DNA of 64,000 nucleotides from CAZKUR01 sp964556005 (GTDB taxonomy: Bacteria > Bacteroidota > Ignavibacteria > Ignavibacteriales > Ignavibacteriaceae). Position numbers and translations under genes: made by a program. The stretch covers positions 13,816 through 77,815 of the forward strand of contig CAZKUR010000009.1 of assembly GCA_964556005.1 (NCBI GenBank), given 5' to 3'. Under the pieces are notes generated by a model, which was not told where the DNA came from, ran no database searches, and worked only from the letters and a program-made list of their open reading frames with translations. Shown here piece by piece: positions 34,940 through 44,645 of this stretch. Every line of letters starts with the position of its first letter. The first letter of the stretch is position 1.

Positions 34940-35416
34940 TTATTTAACTTCGAGTATTTCGAACTCCAACAACCCCGCGGGAGCTTTTACCGATATTTTC
35001 TCTCCCTGTTTTGAATTCATTAATCCCTGGCCGACAGGAGAAGTTATTGATATTTTCCCGGCTTGAAAATCGGCTTCTTCGGGTGAAACAAGTGTATACT
35101 CGAATATTTTTTTAGTTTTTATGTTTTTAATTTTAACTGTCGACAAGATATGTATTTGATCGCTTTGAAACTGGGAAGGATCGATAATCCGGACTCTGGA
35201 GAGAACATTTTCAAGCTTACTAATTCGTAATTCGAATAATCCCTGCTCTTCCTTTGCGGCATCATATTCAGCATTTTCGGAAAGATCCCCATGTGCTCTT
35301 GCCTCGGCAATTTTTGATGCTATTTCTTTTCTACCGTCAGTTTTTAACTCTTTTAATTCTTTTTCAAGTTCAACAAGCCTTTCTTTTGTTAGATAAACAA
35401 AACCTCCGTCAGCCAT
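34940..35416 (-). CDS. greA: transcript cleavage factor GreA
   Basis: GreA rescues backtracked RNA polymerase by stimulating transcript cleavage. The 158 residues have the N-terminal coiled coil with I-A-E-A-R-A-H-G-D-L-S-E-N-A-E-Y (about 41-56, including the acidic tip D and E) and the C-terminal FKBP-like domain ending T-S-P-V-G-Q-G-L-M. GAGAGA precedes the ATG. Upstream lie a consensus-like promoter and, immediately after its start point, a terminator-like hairpin, suggesting attenuation. It is the first gene of the long rib-tilS-hpt-ftsH unit. Confidence 0.96.
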   Translation of the reverse strand: MADGGFVYLTKERLVELEKELKELKTDGRKEIASKIAEARAHGDLSENAEYDAAKEEQGLFELRISKLENVLSRVRIIDPSQFQSDQIHILSTVKIKNIKTKKIFEYTLVSPEEADFQAGKISITSPVGQGLMNSKQGEKISVKAPAGLLEFEILEVK

Positions 35417-35461
35417 GATCTCTCTCTCTATTTTTTATGAAGAAAATTTTTTATTGGGTTT

Positions 35462-35494
35462 AAAAAAAATTACCACCGCACATCAGCAGTGGTA
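35462..35494 (-). terminator. terminator-like hairpin in the greA leader
   Basis: In minus-strand RNA, TACCAC..GC pairs with GC..GTGGTA (nine pairs, one mismatch) around a 6-base loop and runs into eight Ts. It lies 46-78 bases before the greA ATG and 248 bases after the stop of the upstream T9SS gene. It may terminate that gene or act as an attenuator, since the promoter at 35500-35528 would start transcription at its first bases. Apart from this and the promoter, the 325-base gap 35417-35741 shows nothing else. Confidence 0.6.
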
Positions 35495-35499
35495 CCTGA

Positions 35500-35528
35500 A
35501 AAATAAAAAATTAAATTTTTGATGTCAA
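35500..35528 (-). promoter_or_regulatory. sigma-70-type promoter of greA leader
   Basis: On the minus strand a perfect TTGACA (35523-35528) is followed after exactly 17 bases by TATTTT (35500-35505). Transcription would start near 35493, the left base of the hairpin at 35462-35494. This is the best promoter match I see in the window. Confidence 0.55.
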
Positions 35529-35741
35529 GAAATGATTACATCATTTGAATGATTTTTTACATTTCAAAAAATAAATAAAAATCGATTTAATTTGTTTTGT
35601 ATTCTGAATTATATTCAAATTATTTGATATAAATCATTTAATCTCATCAAATACGGCAAGTTTTTTTATTCGTTTCCGAATTATTAAATGATAAAAATAC
35701 TTAGTATCCCAGCTTTTTGATTTATTAAAGATTCGAATTTA

Positions 35742-38648
35742 TTATTTCAAAAGTATCATCTTTTTAGTTTCGACAAAATTTCCGGCTCGAATCCTGTAGA
35801 AATAAATTCCTGATGCAAGATTTTTAGCATCAAATAAGACTTTATAAATATACCTCACTTGAGCTTTTTCATTTACAATGGTTTTAACCAGTCTTCCTAA
35901 AATATCATAAATTTTTATTTCCACATCCGATGTTTTTGGTAATTCATATTCTAAATTAGTGACAGCATTAAACGGATTAGGGTAATTCTGAAACAATCTA
36001 TATCCTTCCGGCGCAACATAATATGGAGAAGAATTTAGCGTATCGATTAAGTTAGAATTATAAAAATTCTGAAAGTATGAAGCACTCTGTTTTAATTTTG
36101 TAACACTATTTAAATTGTCGTTTCCTTTTGCTAAAAGAACTGCAAATACTACTTCTTGTGTATCACCCGGAGCTAAAGTAAAAGGTCCGCTCGATATTAA
36201 AAATCTTCTATCTCCGGGGCCAGGTCCTCCGGGCCAGCCCGTTCCTTCATACCAACCGGTATTGGAAACCGGATCACCATTCAACATAAATTTTGTTGCA
36301 TGATTAGTTTTAGGATTTATAAGCGGCGAGCCGTTCCATAAAAATCCCTTCATATTATTATATATATATTTTGCTCCATCACTATTGTCGAAAGGAGCAT
36401 CCATATAAATTGAACTGGCACTTAAATATAAAATAAATGCGGTAGCAGGTAAATTTCTATACCCCTTTCTCCAAGAGTTATCAAATCTTGCACTGTCATT
36501 CTCTGATGAAACGACGATCGGACTTTGTACTATCAAATGTCCGACTGCCGGAGGCGGGATTCCATATATAGCATCGTTATTCACCGCATTATATGTAAAG
36601 CCAATTCTTAATGAAGAATCGCAGCCGATAAAATCATCATTTGCATCACCAAGATCGTCATCTGTCCAGTAAGCCAAATACATAGAATCTATAGTATTCT
36701 GTCCTTTATTAATCAATACATATTTCTTAAAGACTGCATTTTCCAGATTATCAGAATTATAGCCGAAGATAGTCGTCTGAATTTCAAGTCCGAGCGGATC
36801 GGTTCCATACAAATGATGGCATGCTGATGTATCGAGATCGTTTGAAACAAACCACATAGTTTCATCTCCTATATACATTGGTTCATCAATCCCCTCGGTG
36901 TAGATTCCATCTTTATTTATATCGAACCAGGGTGCACCGATTTCACTTGGCCAATTTTCATAATCAAATTTAAATTTGAATTTATCGCTGCTTACAGGTA
37001 AAGATTTCCAATCTTTTTTAATTTTAAATATTTTGCTGTTTATGTTTGTACGACTTGAAGGCATACCGTCCGGAAGAATGCGGCCCGCAGTTAATCCATG
37101 ATTATAGGTACTCCCGCCAGCCCGTATTTCACCATTGACTTTTCCAGCCCAAACTAAACCATCTTCAAAAACAGCTCCTTTAGTTGCATTTTCTCCTCCA
37201 GGCCAAAAAAGACCCTGTCCCTGAGTATTAGGATCATAAGAACTCAGTCCGTTATTACCTATCCACATTTTTATTTCATTAGCCGTGAAAGTATCATAAT
37301 CGGGAAATGGCGATGAGAATGTAACAGAAATCGGAATACAATTTTGATCATAAACTAAATGATTTGTTGAGCTGCTGACTCGAACAATTAAATTTGAAGT
37401 TGGTATGTCTGGGACAAACCAATTGTAAAAAGGATCATTCCAATAATAATTGCCGGAATCCGAAGGAAAATTACTAACAATGTTTTGCCATAAATTTCCT
37501 CCGTCCGTAGAGTAATTTATATCAACCGAATGAACACCTTTGGAACGCCATTTTAAAGTACAACAATCTAACATACTTAACGTATCTTTATCTGCAAGAG
37601 AATACAAGTTGATACTGTTATAATCACCCGAAGAATCTGTTTTTAATTCTTCAATGAAATTGCCTAAATTCCAATATTCGTTAAGTCCGGTCAGTAAAAT
37701 ACCGTTATCAGGTGTAGAAGTAAGTGAAGTAAAAGATCCCCTAAGTACTTTATACCAAATTATATTTCCATGAGTATCTGTTTTTAATAAATCACTTGAC
37801 TTGAATAACAATAAAAAGCTGTTATCATTCAAAGCCGGTACTGCAGAAATCGCATATATAAAATTATCGAAACTTTTTGTAGAAACAATATTACCGTTTC
37901 GATCAATTAAATAAAATCCTTTCCCTTCGGCAGCTAAAATTGAACCGTTATTTAAACTATGTATTGTCCGGGCAGAAATACTTTTTCTAAACTCTTCTGT
38001 TCCGGAAGAGTTTACTTTGATAATTTCTTTATTATCGCCGATAGCATAACCGTCTCCCCATTTCGCCAAATTCAAGATTTGTGTGCCTATTGTAAATGGA
38101 ATATCAAAATCTTTTACCCATAAAACATTGCCTAGAGTGTCTGTCTTTATAAGCTGAAGATTTTCTTTACTTCCGCCCAGGAGTAGATATTTATTATCCT
38201 CGGTTTCCAATACAGAACTACCGTAAATATCAACTTGTGATGGGAAAGTTTTTTCCCAGACTAAACTTCCTCGGGAATTTAATTTAGTTGTAAACATCGA
38301 TTTTTTCCCACCATTACCCTTCGTTCCAACAACGATTATTGAACGTGAGGAAGTTTCGATGACAGGATTGACCGGTGTTAAGATTGATGAATCACTTTGT
38401 ATTATACTATACCATTTCAAAAATCCGTTAGCATCGATTTTATAAATTATTAGATTTAAATTAGTCGAATAACTGAGTTGTTTTATCCCGCATACAATAT
38501 AACCACCATCAATTGCAGGCAAAGAAGAAACGCCATAATTAAATCCTTCTTCAAATGGGGGTAATGCTCTATTAAATGTTATACTTTGAGCTGAAAGCGG
38601 AATACAAAAGATGAAAAGATAAAAGATAATTAAATCTAATTTTTTCAT
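35742..38648 (-). CDS. large secreted protein with T9SS type A sorting domain
   Basis: The 968-residue protein has a signal peptide (about 1-20). A beta-propeller-like first third has repeats such as G-Y-I-V-C-G and N-K-Y-L-L-L-G-G. The middle resembles other Ignavibacteria surface proteins (W-P-G-G-E-N-A-T-K-G-A-V-F-E-D-G-L-V-W), and the C-terminal 80 residues are a sorting domain with N-Y-P-N-P-F-N and A-S-G-I-Y-F-Y-R-I ending K-K-M-I-L-L-K. That tail directs export across the outer membrane by type IX secretion and attachment to the surface. No enzyme motif is evident. Confidence 0.9.
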   Translation of the reverse strand: MKKLDLIIFYLFIFCIPLSAQSITFNRALPPFEEGFNYGVSSLPAIDGGYIVCGIKQLSYSTNLNLIIYKIDANGFLKWYSIIQSDSSILTPVNPVIETSSRSIIVVGTKGNGGKKSMFTTKLNSRGSLVWEKTFPSQVDIYGSSVLETEDNKYLLLGGSKENLQLIKTDTLGNVLWVKDFDIPFTIGTQILNLAKWGDGYAIGDNKEIIKVNSSGTEEFRKSISARTIHSLNNGSILAAEGKGFYLIDRNGNIVSTKSFDNFIYAISAVPALNDNSFLLLFKSSDLLKTDTHGNIIWYKVLRGSFTSLTSTPDNGILLTGLNEYWNLGNFIEELKTDSSGDYNSINLYSLADKDTLSMLDCCTLKWRSKGVHSVDINYSTDGGNLWQNIVSNFPSDSGNYYWNDPFYNWFVPDIPTSNLIVRVSSSTNHLVYDQNCIPISVTFSSPFPDYDTFTANEIKMWIGNNGLSSYDPNTQGQGLFWPGGENATKGAVFEDGLVWAGKVNGEIRAGGSTYNHGLTAGRILPDGMPSSRTNINSKIFKIKKDWKSLPVSSDKFKFKFDYENWPSEIGAPWFDINKDGIYTEGIDEPMYIGDETMWFVSNDLDTSACHHLYGTDPLGLEIQTTIFGYNSDNLENAVFKKYVLINKGQNTIDSMYLAYWTDDDLGDANDDFIGCDSSLRIGFTYNAVNNDAIYGIPPPAVGHLIVQSPIVVSSENDSARFDNSWRKGYRNLPATAFILYLSASSIYMDAPFDNSDGAKYIYNNMKGFLWNGSPLINPKTNHATKFMLNGDPVSNTGWYEGTGWPGGPGPGDRRFLISSGPFTLAPGDTQEVVFAVLLAKGNDNLNSVTKLKQSASYFQNFYNSNLIDTLNSSPYYVAPEGYRLFQNYPNPFNAVTNLEYELPKTSDVEIKIYDILGRLVKTIVNEKAQVRYIYKVLFDAKNLASGIYFYRIRAGNFVETKKMILLK

Positions 38649-38709
38649 AGCCGCGCCCCTGAAATTTTGTAAAAACCTTCATTTCACAATTAGTAAGATA
38701 GTAATTATT

Positions 38710-40674
38710 TCATCTTAATAGTATCATTTTTTTCGTTTCTGTAAAATTATTCGCTTGAATTCTATAAAAATAAACACCGCTTGCTAATCTTTTTCCATTA
38801 AAAGAAATTGTATATGTTCCACCGTTCTGCTCTTTATCAACCAATACAGCAACTTTTTCTCCAAGTGCATTATAAACATTTAATATTACTTTACTTCTTT
38901 GCGGAATAGAATATGAAATTTTTGTCGTCGGATTAAACGGATTGGGATAGTTTTGAGAAAGTTGAAATTTTAATGGTGCCTGCGATTCTTTTACACCGGT
39001 TATAGTTAGATTTTTTAGAATATGATTATCAGGATCAAAGTCGAGTGAAGTCGGCATTCCGTTTACCGTAAAAACAAACTGCTGGTTTTGCTGATTGTTG
39101 AAAAGAGTAATTAAAGTATCACCGAGAGCTGTTCCGACTTTAATTTGAACCGGCATTGTGAAAAAAGAAGGATAGCTGTTTTCAGATTGGTCAACATTTA
39201 ATGTAATTGAAAATTCATTGTTGCCAAGCGGCTGATAATTCCAGTCGATTGAATAATTGGGAAAATTTTTACCGTAAATCCATTCCTGGAAAAAATAATT
39301 TAAACTTGAACCATAGACAGCTTCGGCATGGGATTTAAAATCTCCGGTTGTTGCAGCACCGTAAGCTAATTGTGGATCATCTAAATAATTTCTTAATATC
39401 TGGAAGAATTCGGAATCACCGACAATATTCCTCAGCATGTACAAAACTACACAGCCTTTTGCATAAGACCTGTAATAATTGAATATGTTTGAAACAGAAT
39501 CGATATCCTGCACATAAACCGAACCTACTGCAAGTTTTGCGACTCTCATATTGCCGTTTATAGTTGTTTTATACATTGGTTCGCCATATTCATATTCATA
39601 ATAAAGCGCTTCCCCGAAAGTTGCAAAGCCTTCATTAAGCCAGATATTATGCCAATCCTTACATGTTACTTTATCCCCGAACCATTGGTGAGTTAATTCA
39701 TGAGCCAGCACCCCTTCGGTAAATGCATTAGTCCCGATGGAAGCGATTGTTTGATGTTCCATTCCTCCGCTGAAGCCGAATTCGGCATGCCCATATTTCT
39801 CAGTTATAAACGGATACAATTCAAATTTATTCGAAAATATTTGCAGCATCTGCGGAACTTTATCTAAAACCGGTTTGAACGTACTCAACTGCTCAGGATA
39901 AATGTAATTCGTAATCGGCATTGAATCCGTTGGCGTGTAATGGAAATAGTTTGTGTAAATGGTATAATCCGAAATAGCCATTGATATTAAATATTGTGCA
40001 ATCGGGTAACTGTTTTTCCAGTGGTAAGTATGAGTTCCGTTGCCGTTATTAGCAGTATCAGCCAAAGAACCGTTTGACACAGGAATTAAATTGGAAGCAC
40101 AGGTAATCCACATGTCGGATGAATCCGCTTTATCGGCAGGAGTATCTTTGCATGGCCACCAATCCGGTGCGCCGTAAGGTTCGCTTAAAGTATATATTGC
40201 CGGATGGCCAACGAGAGTACCAAAAGCAAAACTCCCAAAACCGCTGGATTGCGGACTTCCGTGATAGTATACCGTTACGGAAAACGGTTCATTCATTGTG
40301 TAAGTTTTGTTGAGTGTAATGTTTAGTTTTGCACTGTCGTGAGTAAATACCAGATTTTGATTATTTAATTTTACTGCATCTACATTCATTGTATTTTGAA
40401 GATCGAGGAAGACGGAATTTAAATTTTCCTGGCTGCTTTTGGCGCTGACAGTGACAATGCCTGTTAACAGGTGTGCGTTATAATCCAAAGTTAAATTCAA
40501 TCCGTAGTATGTTACATCGAAGTTCGGGTCGCCGGGATACATAACCTTAGATGGATTAAAAGATTTTTGGAGTGAATTACTTTTATATTCATAAAATTGT
40601 TTTTGAGACTGCTGGGCTATAAGAAGATTCACTGATATAAAAATAAAAATAAGAACATGTATAAATTTTTTCAT
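38710..40674 (-). CDS. M1-family aminopeptidase with T9SS sorting domain
   Basis: The 654-residue secreted metallopeptidase has a signal peptide (1-20) and the substrate-binding G-G-M-E-H (about 302), a variant of the canonical G-A-M-E-N. The zinc site is H-E-L-T-H-Q-W-F-G-D (about 325-334), with the third ligand Glu in N-E-G-F-A-T-F (about 347). The last 80 residues form a T9SS type A domain with N-Y-P-N-P-F-N-P-T-T and K-K-M-I-L-L-R. It should cleave peptides outside the cell or at its surface. The upstream gene direction and gap suggest separate transcription. Confidence 0.93.
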   Translation of the reverse strand: MKKFIHVLIFIFISVNLLIAQQSQKQFYEYKSNSLQKSFNPSKVMYPGDPNFDVTYYGLNLTLDYNAHLLTGIVTVSAKSSQENLNSVFLDLQNTMNVDAVKLNNQNLVFTHDSAKLNITLNKTYTMNEPFSVTVYYHGSPQSSGFGSFAFGTLVGHPAIYTLSEPYGAPDWWPCKDTPADKADSSDMWITCASNLIPVSNGSLADTANNGNGTHTYHWKNSYPIAQYLISMAISDYTIYTNYFHYTPTDSMPITNYIYPEQLSTFKPVLDKVPQMLQIFSNKFELYPFITEKYGHAEFGFSGGMEHQTIASIGTNAFTEGVLAHELTHQWFGDKVTCKDWHNIWLNEGFATFGEALYYEYEYGEPMYKTTINGNMRVAKLAVGSVYVQDIDSVSNIFNYYRSYAKGCVVLYMLRNIVGDSEFFQILRNYLDDPQLAYGAATTGDFKSHAEAVYGSSLNYFFQEWIYGKNFPNYSIDWNYQPLGNNEFSITLNVDQSENSYPSFFTMPVQIKVGTALGDTLITLFNNQQNQQFVFTVNGMPTSLDFDPDNHILKNLTITGVKESQAPLKFQLSQNYPNPFNPTTKISYSIPQRSKVILNVYNALGEKVAVLVDKEQNGGTYTISFNGKRLASGVYFYRIQANNFTETKKMILLR

Positions 40675-40897
40675 GGAGTTAAATCTTTTAAATTAATGAA
40701 CGATGTCTAACCTTCCGTTTGATTCTATTTGTTAGTTTTATCTTTTGTTCTAAATATTTGTGTAAAAAAGATAAATATCAATCCTTAAATTTATTATCCT
40801 TTGGCGCACAAATATTAAAATCGAAATGAAGGACATTTGAAAAGTGAAATAAGAATTTACACAGTATTAGAAAGATGAAATCCTTATCAGGTAGTTT

Positions 40898-43800
40898 TTA
40901 ATTCACTTCCTGTATCCTGCAAATAGGACGGAAGCTGCAGTAGCCGCATACTTTATTTTCCCTATCCTCAAGAGTTGTTAAATGAAATTCACCGTTGGCA
41001 ATTGCTTCCACATATTTTTTAACTGCATCTTTGCAGATTTTCATTAGCTCTTCATAAGATTCAATTACTGCATCATTATCTTTCAATTCTCTTACTGATT
41101 TTAGAATGTGAACAGTATTTCTCCCAAAATCTTTCTGCGAATATTTCAGCGAATAAATATCCGCACCAGTAGGTTTGAATTCTTCATTTGTGTTTAATTC
41201 CGCTTTAATAATTTCTTTTGCAGCATATAAATAGAGAGGAAGTTGAAGCGAAATTCCGTTTAATAAATCATCTTTGCCAGGCTTTTTACCGCTTAATTTA
41301 TAATCAATTACTTTATAAGATTCTTCTTTTTTATTGACATCGATTCTATCAATTTTACCCCGAATTTTAACATCGTCAATTTTAAGATTTTCTAAAGATT
41401 TTTTTGTACGTTTTTTATCAATACTACCGAAACCATATTCAAAAAATTCCGGGATATAGCCGTCATTGTTTTCTCTTTCCTTAATTAAAAATTTATAAAG
41501 AATCGATTCATTCCTATTTCTGTTTATTCCGAGAATTTTTTCCTTTTCATAAAAAGTTAAAGGTGAGCTGAACTGAACACGGGATGTTTTTTCTTCTGCA
41601 ATTTTGAAAATTATTTCTTTGGCAAAAATAAAATCATCATCGCTGCAGTTGAAAAGTACCAATCCTTTTTTTCTTATTTCGGAATAAAATTCAAAAAGTA
41701 TAACATGCAGAATCGATCCCATCTCAAGAGCTTCAATTTCTTCTGTCGGTTCTTCAAAGATTTCTAATTTTAAAACTCTTTCAGCAAAATATTTGTATGG
41801 GCATTTTGCATAAGTTTCCAACTGTGAAATCGAATATTCTTTATCCTTAAATTCCTCAAGTTTCTCTTTTCCGGCAGTTGAGAGATAATCTTTGACAAAA
41901 CCAGTAAATTGATAATTTCCAAAAGGTTCTGCTAATCTAATTTTATCGACGTTCAGTGCATTTTCTATTTGTGAAAAATTAAGATTAAGAACATTAATTT
42001 CTTCTTGCTCATTAATTTTGGGGTTATCACCTTCTCCAATCCATTGCAGCAATTCCTCTTTTGAATAAATTTTATCTGGATATTTATTTGCGTTAATCTC
42101 AGTGAGGTCAAAAAGTGATGAAAACTCCTGTGAGAAATTAGATTCGACCAATTCTTTTTGTTCATCACTTAACGGGAAAGTTAAGTACAAAACTTTTTCC
42201 CAAGCGCACAATGTTTGATAAAAGTGGTAGCGTTCTTCAGTTTGATGATAATTTTCGCTTTTCACATAAGAGCCTGAAAAGAAAATCTCAGGTGAATATC
42301 GAGTCGGGAAATCGCCGTCGCATAAACCGGAAATAAATAAATAATCAAAATTCAATCCTCTAATTTCATTCATGGTAGTTACCTGAACTCCGTAGCCAGC
42401 GCGTTCTTTAATGTTATATCTTGCAGAAGACAAAATAGTCCGCAAATGATTTAAATAAAATTTTAAAGGAAATTTTTCATCATCACCGTATTCCAATTTT
42501 AAAATATTTAAAATCTCGTTAACCGAATCTAAAAAAGTAGTAACAGCTTTAACGTTTTCTTCAATGTTGTTATTTCCATGCTCGATTAGTTTGGACGGAA
42601 TTCCCATTGGAAAAATCAAATCATTCAGCTTTTCTCTAAATTCCGTTAGTGTCATTTTTTTATTGAAAGGATTTAAAGTCTCGTACAATTTCTCGATATC
42701 TCCCAAAGCCTTTTTATATTCTTCTTTTTCAGTTTCGATGTTTCTAAAATCATCCTCATTCTCGCCGGGATTATTTATCGCATCATTCAGCTTAATTCTC
42801 CACGTTTCAAAGCCGGCGATTATTTTCAGCTTGATTGAAGTTCTCAAGAGATTTGTAAGATCGACCTTTTCAATTGAGAAGTAAGTGCTGTTCAAAGAGC
42901 GGAAAATATTTTTATAATAGAAATCGTTCTCCAATATTTCGAGGAAATTTATTATCGCAATAACGGGACGTGAAGTACTTAAAGAAAATCTATCGGTTAA
43001 ATTAAAAGGAATACCGTACACTTTGAATTGATCGCGGATGATCGGCGAATATTTATCGATGAGATTAAAGACAACACAAATTTTATGCGGCAAAACATTA
43101 TGCCGCTGAATTAAATCTTTTATTTCCTTTGCAATGAATGCAATTTCTTTTTCCCGGTTCGGTGCTGCAAGCTTTTTAATCTGCTCTTTAAATGAGTTTA
43201 TTTTTTTTGTATGGTCATAAAACAATTTTTTACGAACAGTGATTTGAAATTCCGAATATGTCTCTTCGGATTTATCGATAATTGTTGAAAAACCCTTTTC
43301 AATCAGCTTGTTGTAGCATTTATTCAAATGAGAAAATACCGTAGGATTTTTTTGATAATAATCGAACGATAAAAAAAGTTCCGCATCTTTTAGATTCGAA
43401 GCAGAATTTATTATTTCAATTTCAGGTTGTGTAAATTCATCAAAACCGTTAATAACAATCAAGTTAATTTCAGGATATAAAAAGCGGAAATTGTTTGCGA
43501 ATTCATTTTTATCCAATCGATTCAGCTCTTCGTAAATATCCCCAATTTCTTTTACTCCGATGCTCCGGATTTTCACAAGATAATTTTCGTAAGTTGATGC
43601 AATGTCCAGTGCCTTAACTTTTTCAGAACCTTCAAGTTTAGTTGCAGAATTTTTTAATTGTTCAGGCGAAAAGCCATGTCTTTTATATTCGGAAATGACA
43701 TTACGGATTCTATTTAAAGTTCCGAATGGAATATCTTTTTTATAGTGGGTAAAATATGAGAGCTTAACTGATTGAAAACTTTGTTTTAATAAAACCGATG

Positions 43801-44059
43801 CCGCTTCTTCGCTTAAAACTTTATTGACTGCCGCCGGATCTTTGAATAAAAGCTTTGTTGAAAATGTGCCGATTGTTTCAAGATTTATTTTATCTGCAGA
43901 TTGATTCGGCGACTTGGTAATTATTTCTTTTTTGAGGCTGCGGATTTTTCTATTTGTCGGAACAACAATCAACAATTCATTTAATTTTCCTGCACTGATC
44001 TTCCGATCAATTTCTTTATTTAAATCGATTGCCTCGATTTTATTTTTTGTCAGGATCAT
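40898..44059 (-). CDS. AddB/RexB-like PD-(D/E)XK nuclease
   Basis: The 1053-residue protein resembles the nuclease/inactivated-helicase subunit of AddAB-type DNA break repair. The C-terminal nuclease has Y-A-K-C-P-Y-K-Y-F-A-E-R (about 757), E-M-G-S-I-L-H (about 790), K-I-D-R-I-D-V and Y-K-V-I-D-Y-K-L-S-G (about 926-950), and closes with C-G-Y-C-S-F-R-P-I-C, giving the four cysteines of an iron-sulphur staple. Motif T-T-M-N-E-I-R-G-L-N-F-D-Y-L-F (about 560) is a helicase-like remnant. The N-terminus lacks a clear Walker A. No AddA helicase is adjacent. It overlaps the CYTH gene by four bases. Confidence 0.8.
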   Translation of the reverse strand: MILTKNKIEAIDLNKEIDRKISAGKLNELLIVVPTNRKIRSLKKEIITKSPNQSADKINLETIGTFSTKLLFKDPAAVNKVLSEEAASVLLKQSFQSVKLSYFTHYKKDIPFGTLNRIRNVISEYKRHGFSPEQLKNSATKLEGSEKVKALDIASTYENYLVKIRSIGVKEIGDIYEELNRLDKNEFANNFRFLYPEINLIVINGFDEFTQPEIEIINSASNLKDAELFLSFDYYQKNPTVFSHLNKCYNKLIEKGFSTIIDKSEETYSEFQITVRKKLFYDHTKKINSFKEQIKKLAAPNREKEIAFIAKEIKDLIQRHNVLPHKICVVFNLIDKYSPIIRDQFKVYGIPFNLTDRFSLSTSRPVIAIINFLEILENDFYYKNIFRSLNSTYFSIEKVDLTNLLRTSIKLKIIAGFETWRIKLNDAINNPGENEDDFRNIETEKEEYKKALGDIEKLYETLNPFNKKMTLTEFREKLNDLIFPMGIPSKLIEHGNNNIEENVKAVTTFLDSVNEILNILKLEYGDDEKFPLKFYLNHLRTILSSARYNIKERAGYGVQVTTMNEIRGLNFDYLFISGLCDGDFPTRYSPEIFFSGSYVKSENYHQTEERYHFYQTLCAWEKVLYLTFPLSDEQKELVESNFSQEFSSLFDLTEINANKYPDKIYSKEELLQWIGEGDNPKINEQEEINVLNLNFSQIENALNVDKIRLAEPFGNYQFTGFVKDYLSTAGKEKLEEFKDKEYSISQLETYAKCPYKYFAERVLKLEIFEEPTEEIEALEMGSILHVILFEFYSEIRKKGLVLFNCSDDDFIFAKEIIFKIAEEKTSRVQFSSPLTFYEKEKILGINRNRNESILYKFLIKERENNDGYIPEFFEYGFGSIDKKRTKKSLENLKIDDVKIRGKIDRIDVNKKEESYKVIDYKLSGKKPGKDDLLNGISLQLPLYLYAAKEIIKAELNTNEEFKPTGADIYSLKYSQKDFGRNTVHILKSVRELKDNDAVIESYEELMKICKDAVKKYVEAIANGEFHLTTLEDRENKVCGYCSFRPICRIQEVN

Positions 44060-44568
44060 TTTTTATTCTGTATGATTAAATCACGATAAGATTTTCGTAT
44101 TTGACTTTTAACATCTAACTGCAAAGTATTTACAACTTCATCAAATCTTTTTTTTGCATCTTTTTTATCATTATCAAAAACCAGGGTTTCCAGTTCGAGA
44201 AAAAATCCTAAATTTTTTACGGCATCAATATGAATTCTTGTATCGAGAAAAAGGTAAAGTTCTCTTTTCTTTTCAACTATTGCGTCGACTCTAAAAATTT
44301 CTTCGAATACTTTTTCAGTTGCTCTTCCTTTAATTGTGATGACGTAAAAATCGGACCAGCGGTTTTTCTTCTTTTCTTCACGGTTATATTTTATCAGACT
44401 CATTCTTCCGTTTTCAATTCTCAGCTTTAGTAGGCTGCCTGCTTTAATTTTATAGTAAATATCTTTTTGATTTAAGATTTCTTTTAATTCAATATTATTT
44501 TTTTTAAGGAGGCTTTTAATTCCCCTAATGGAATTTAATTTAATTTTTAGTTCAAGATTTACAGGCAT
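44056..44568 (-). CDS. CYTH-domain protein
   Basis: The 170-residue protein has the CYTH layout of class IV adenylate cyclases and thiamine triphosphatases: N-L-E-L-K-I-K at residues 4-10, Y-Y-K-I-K...L-K-L-R-I-E, a run of basic strands and F-L-E-L-E-T near 130. The signature E-x-E-x-K is here E-x-K-x-K, so catalytic metal binding may be altered, although the later E-L-E is kept. It overlaps the AddB-like gene by ATGA. The reaction cannot be assigned: triphosphate hydrolysis is the commonest CYTH activity. Confidence 0.75.
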   Translation of the reverse strand: MPVNLELKIKLNSIRGIKSLLKKNNIELKEILNQKDIYYKIKAGSLLKLRIENGRMSLIKYNREEKKKNRWSDFYVITIKGRATEKVFEEIFRVDAIVEKKRELYLFLDTRIHIDAVKNLGFFLELETLVFDNDKKDAKKRFDEVVNTLQLDVKSQIRKSYRDLIIQNKK

Positions 44569-44645
44569 TTTACTTTAAAGATTTTTAAATAAAAAATGAT
44601 AAACAAAATTAGCACTTCAAGCATAACAAATATGCTTTAGATCTT

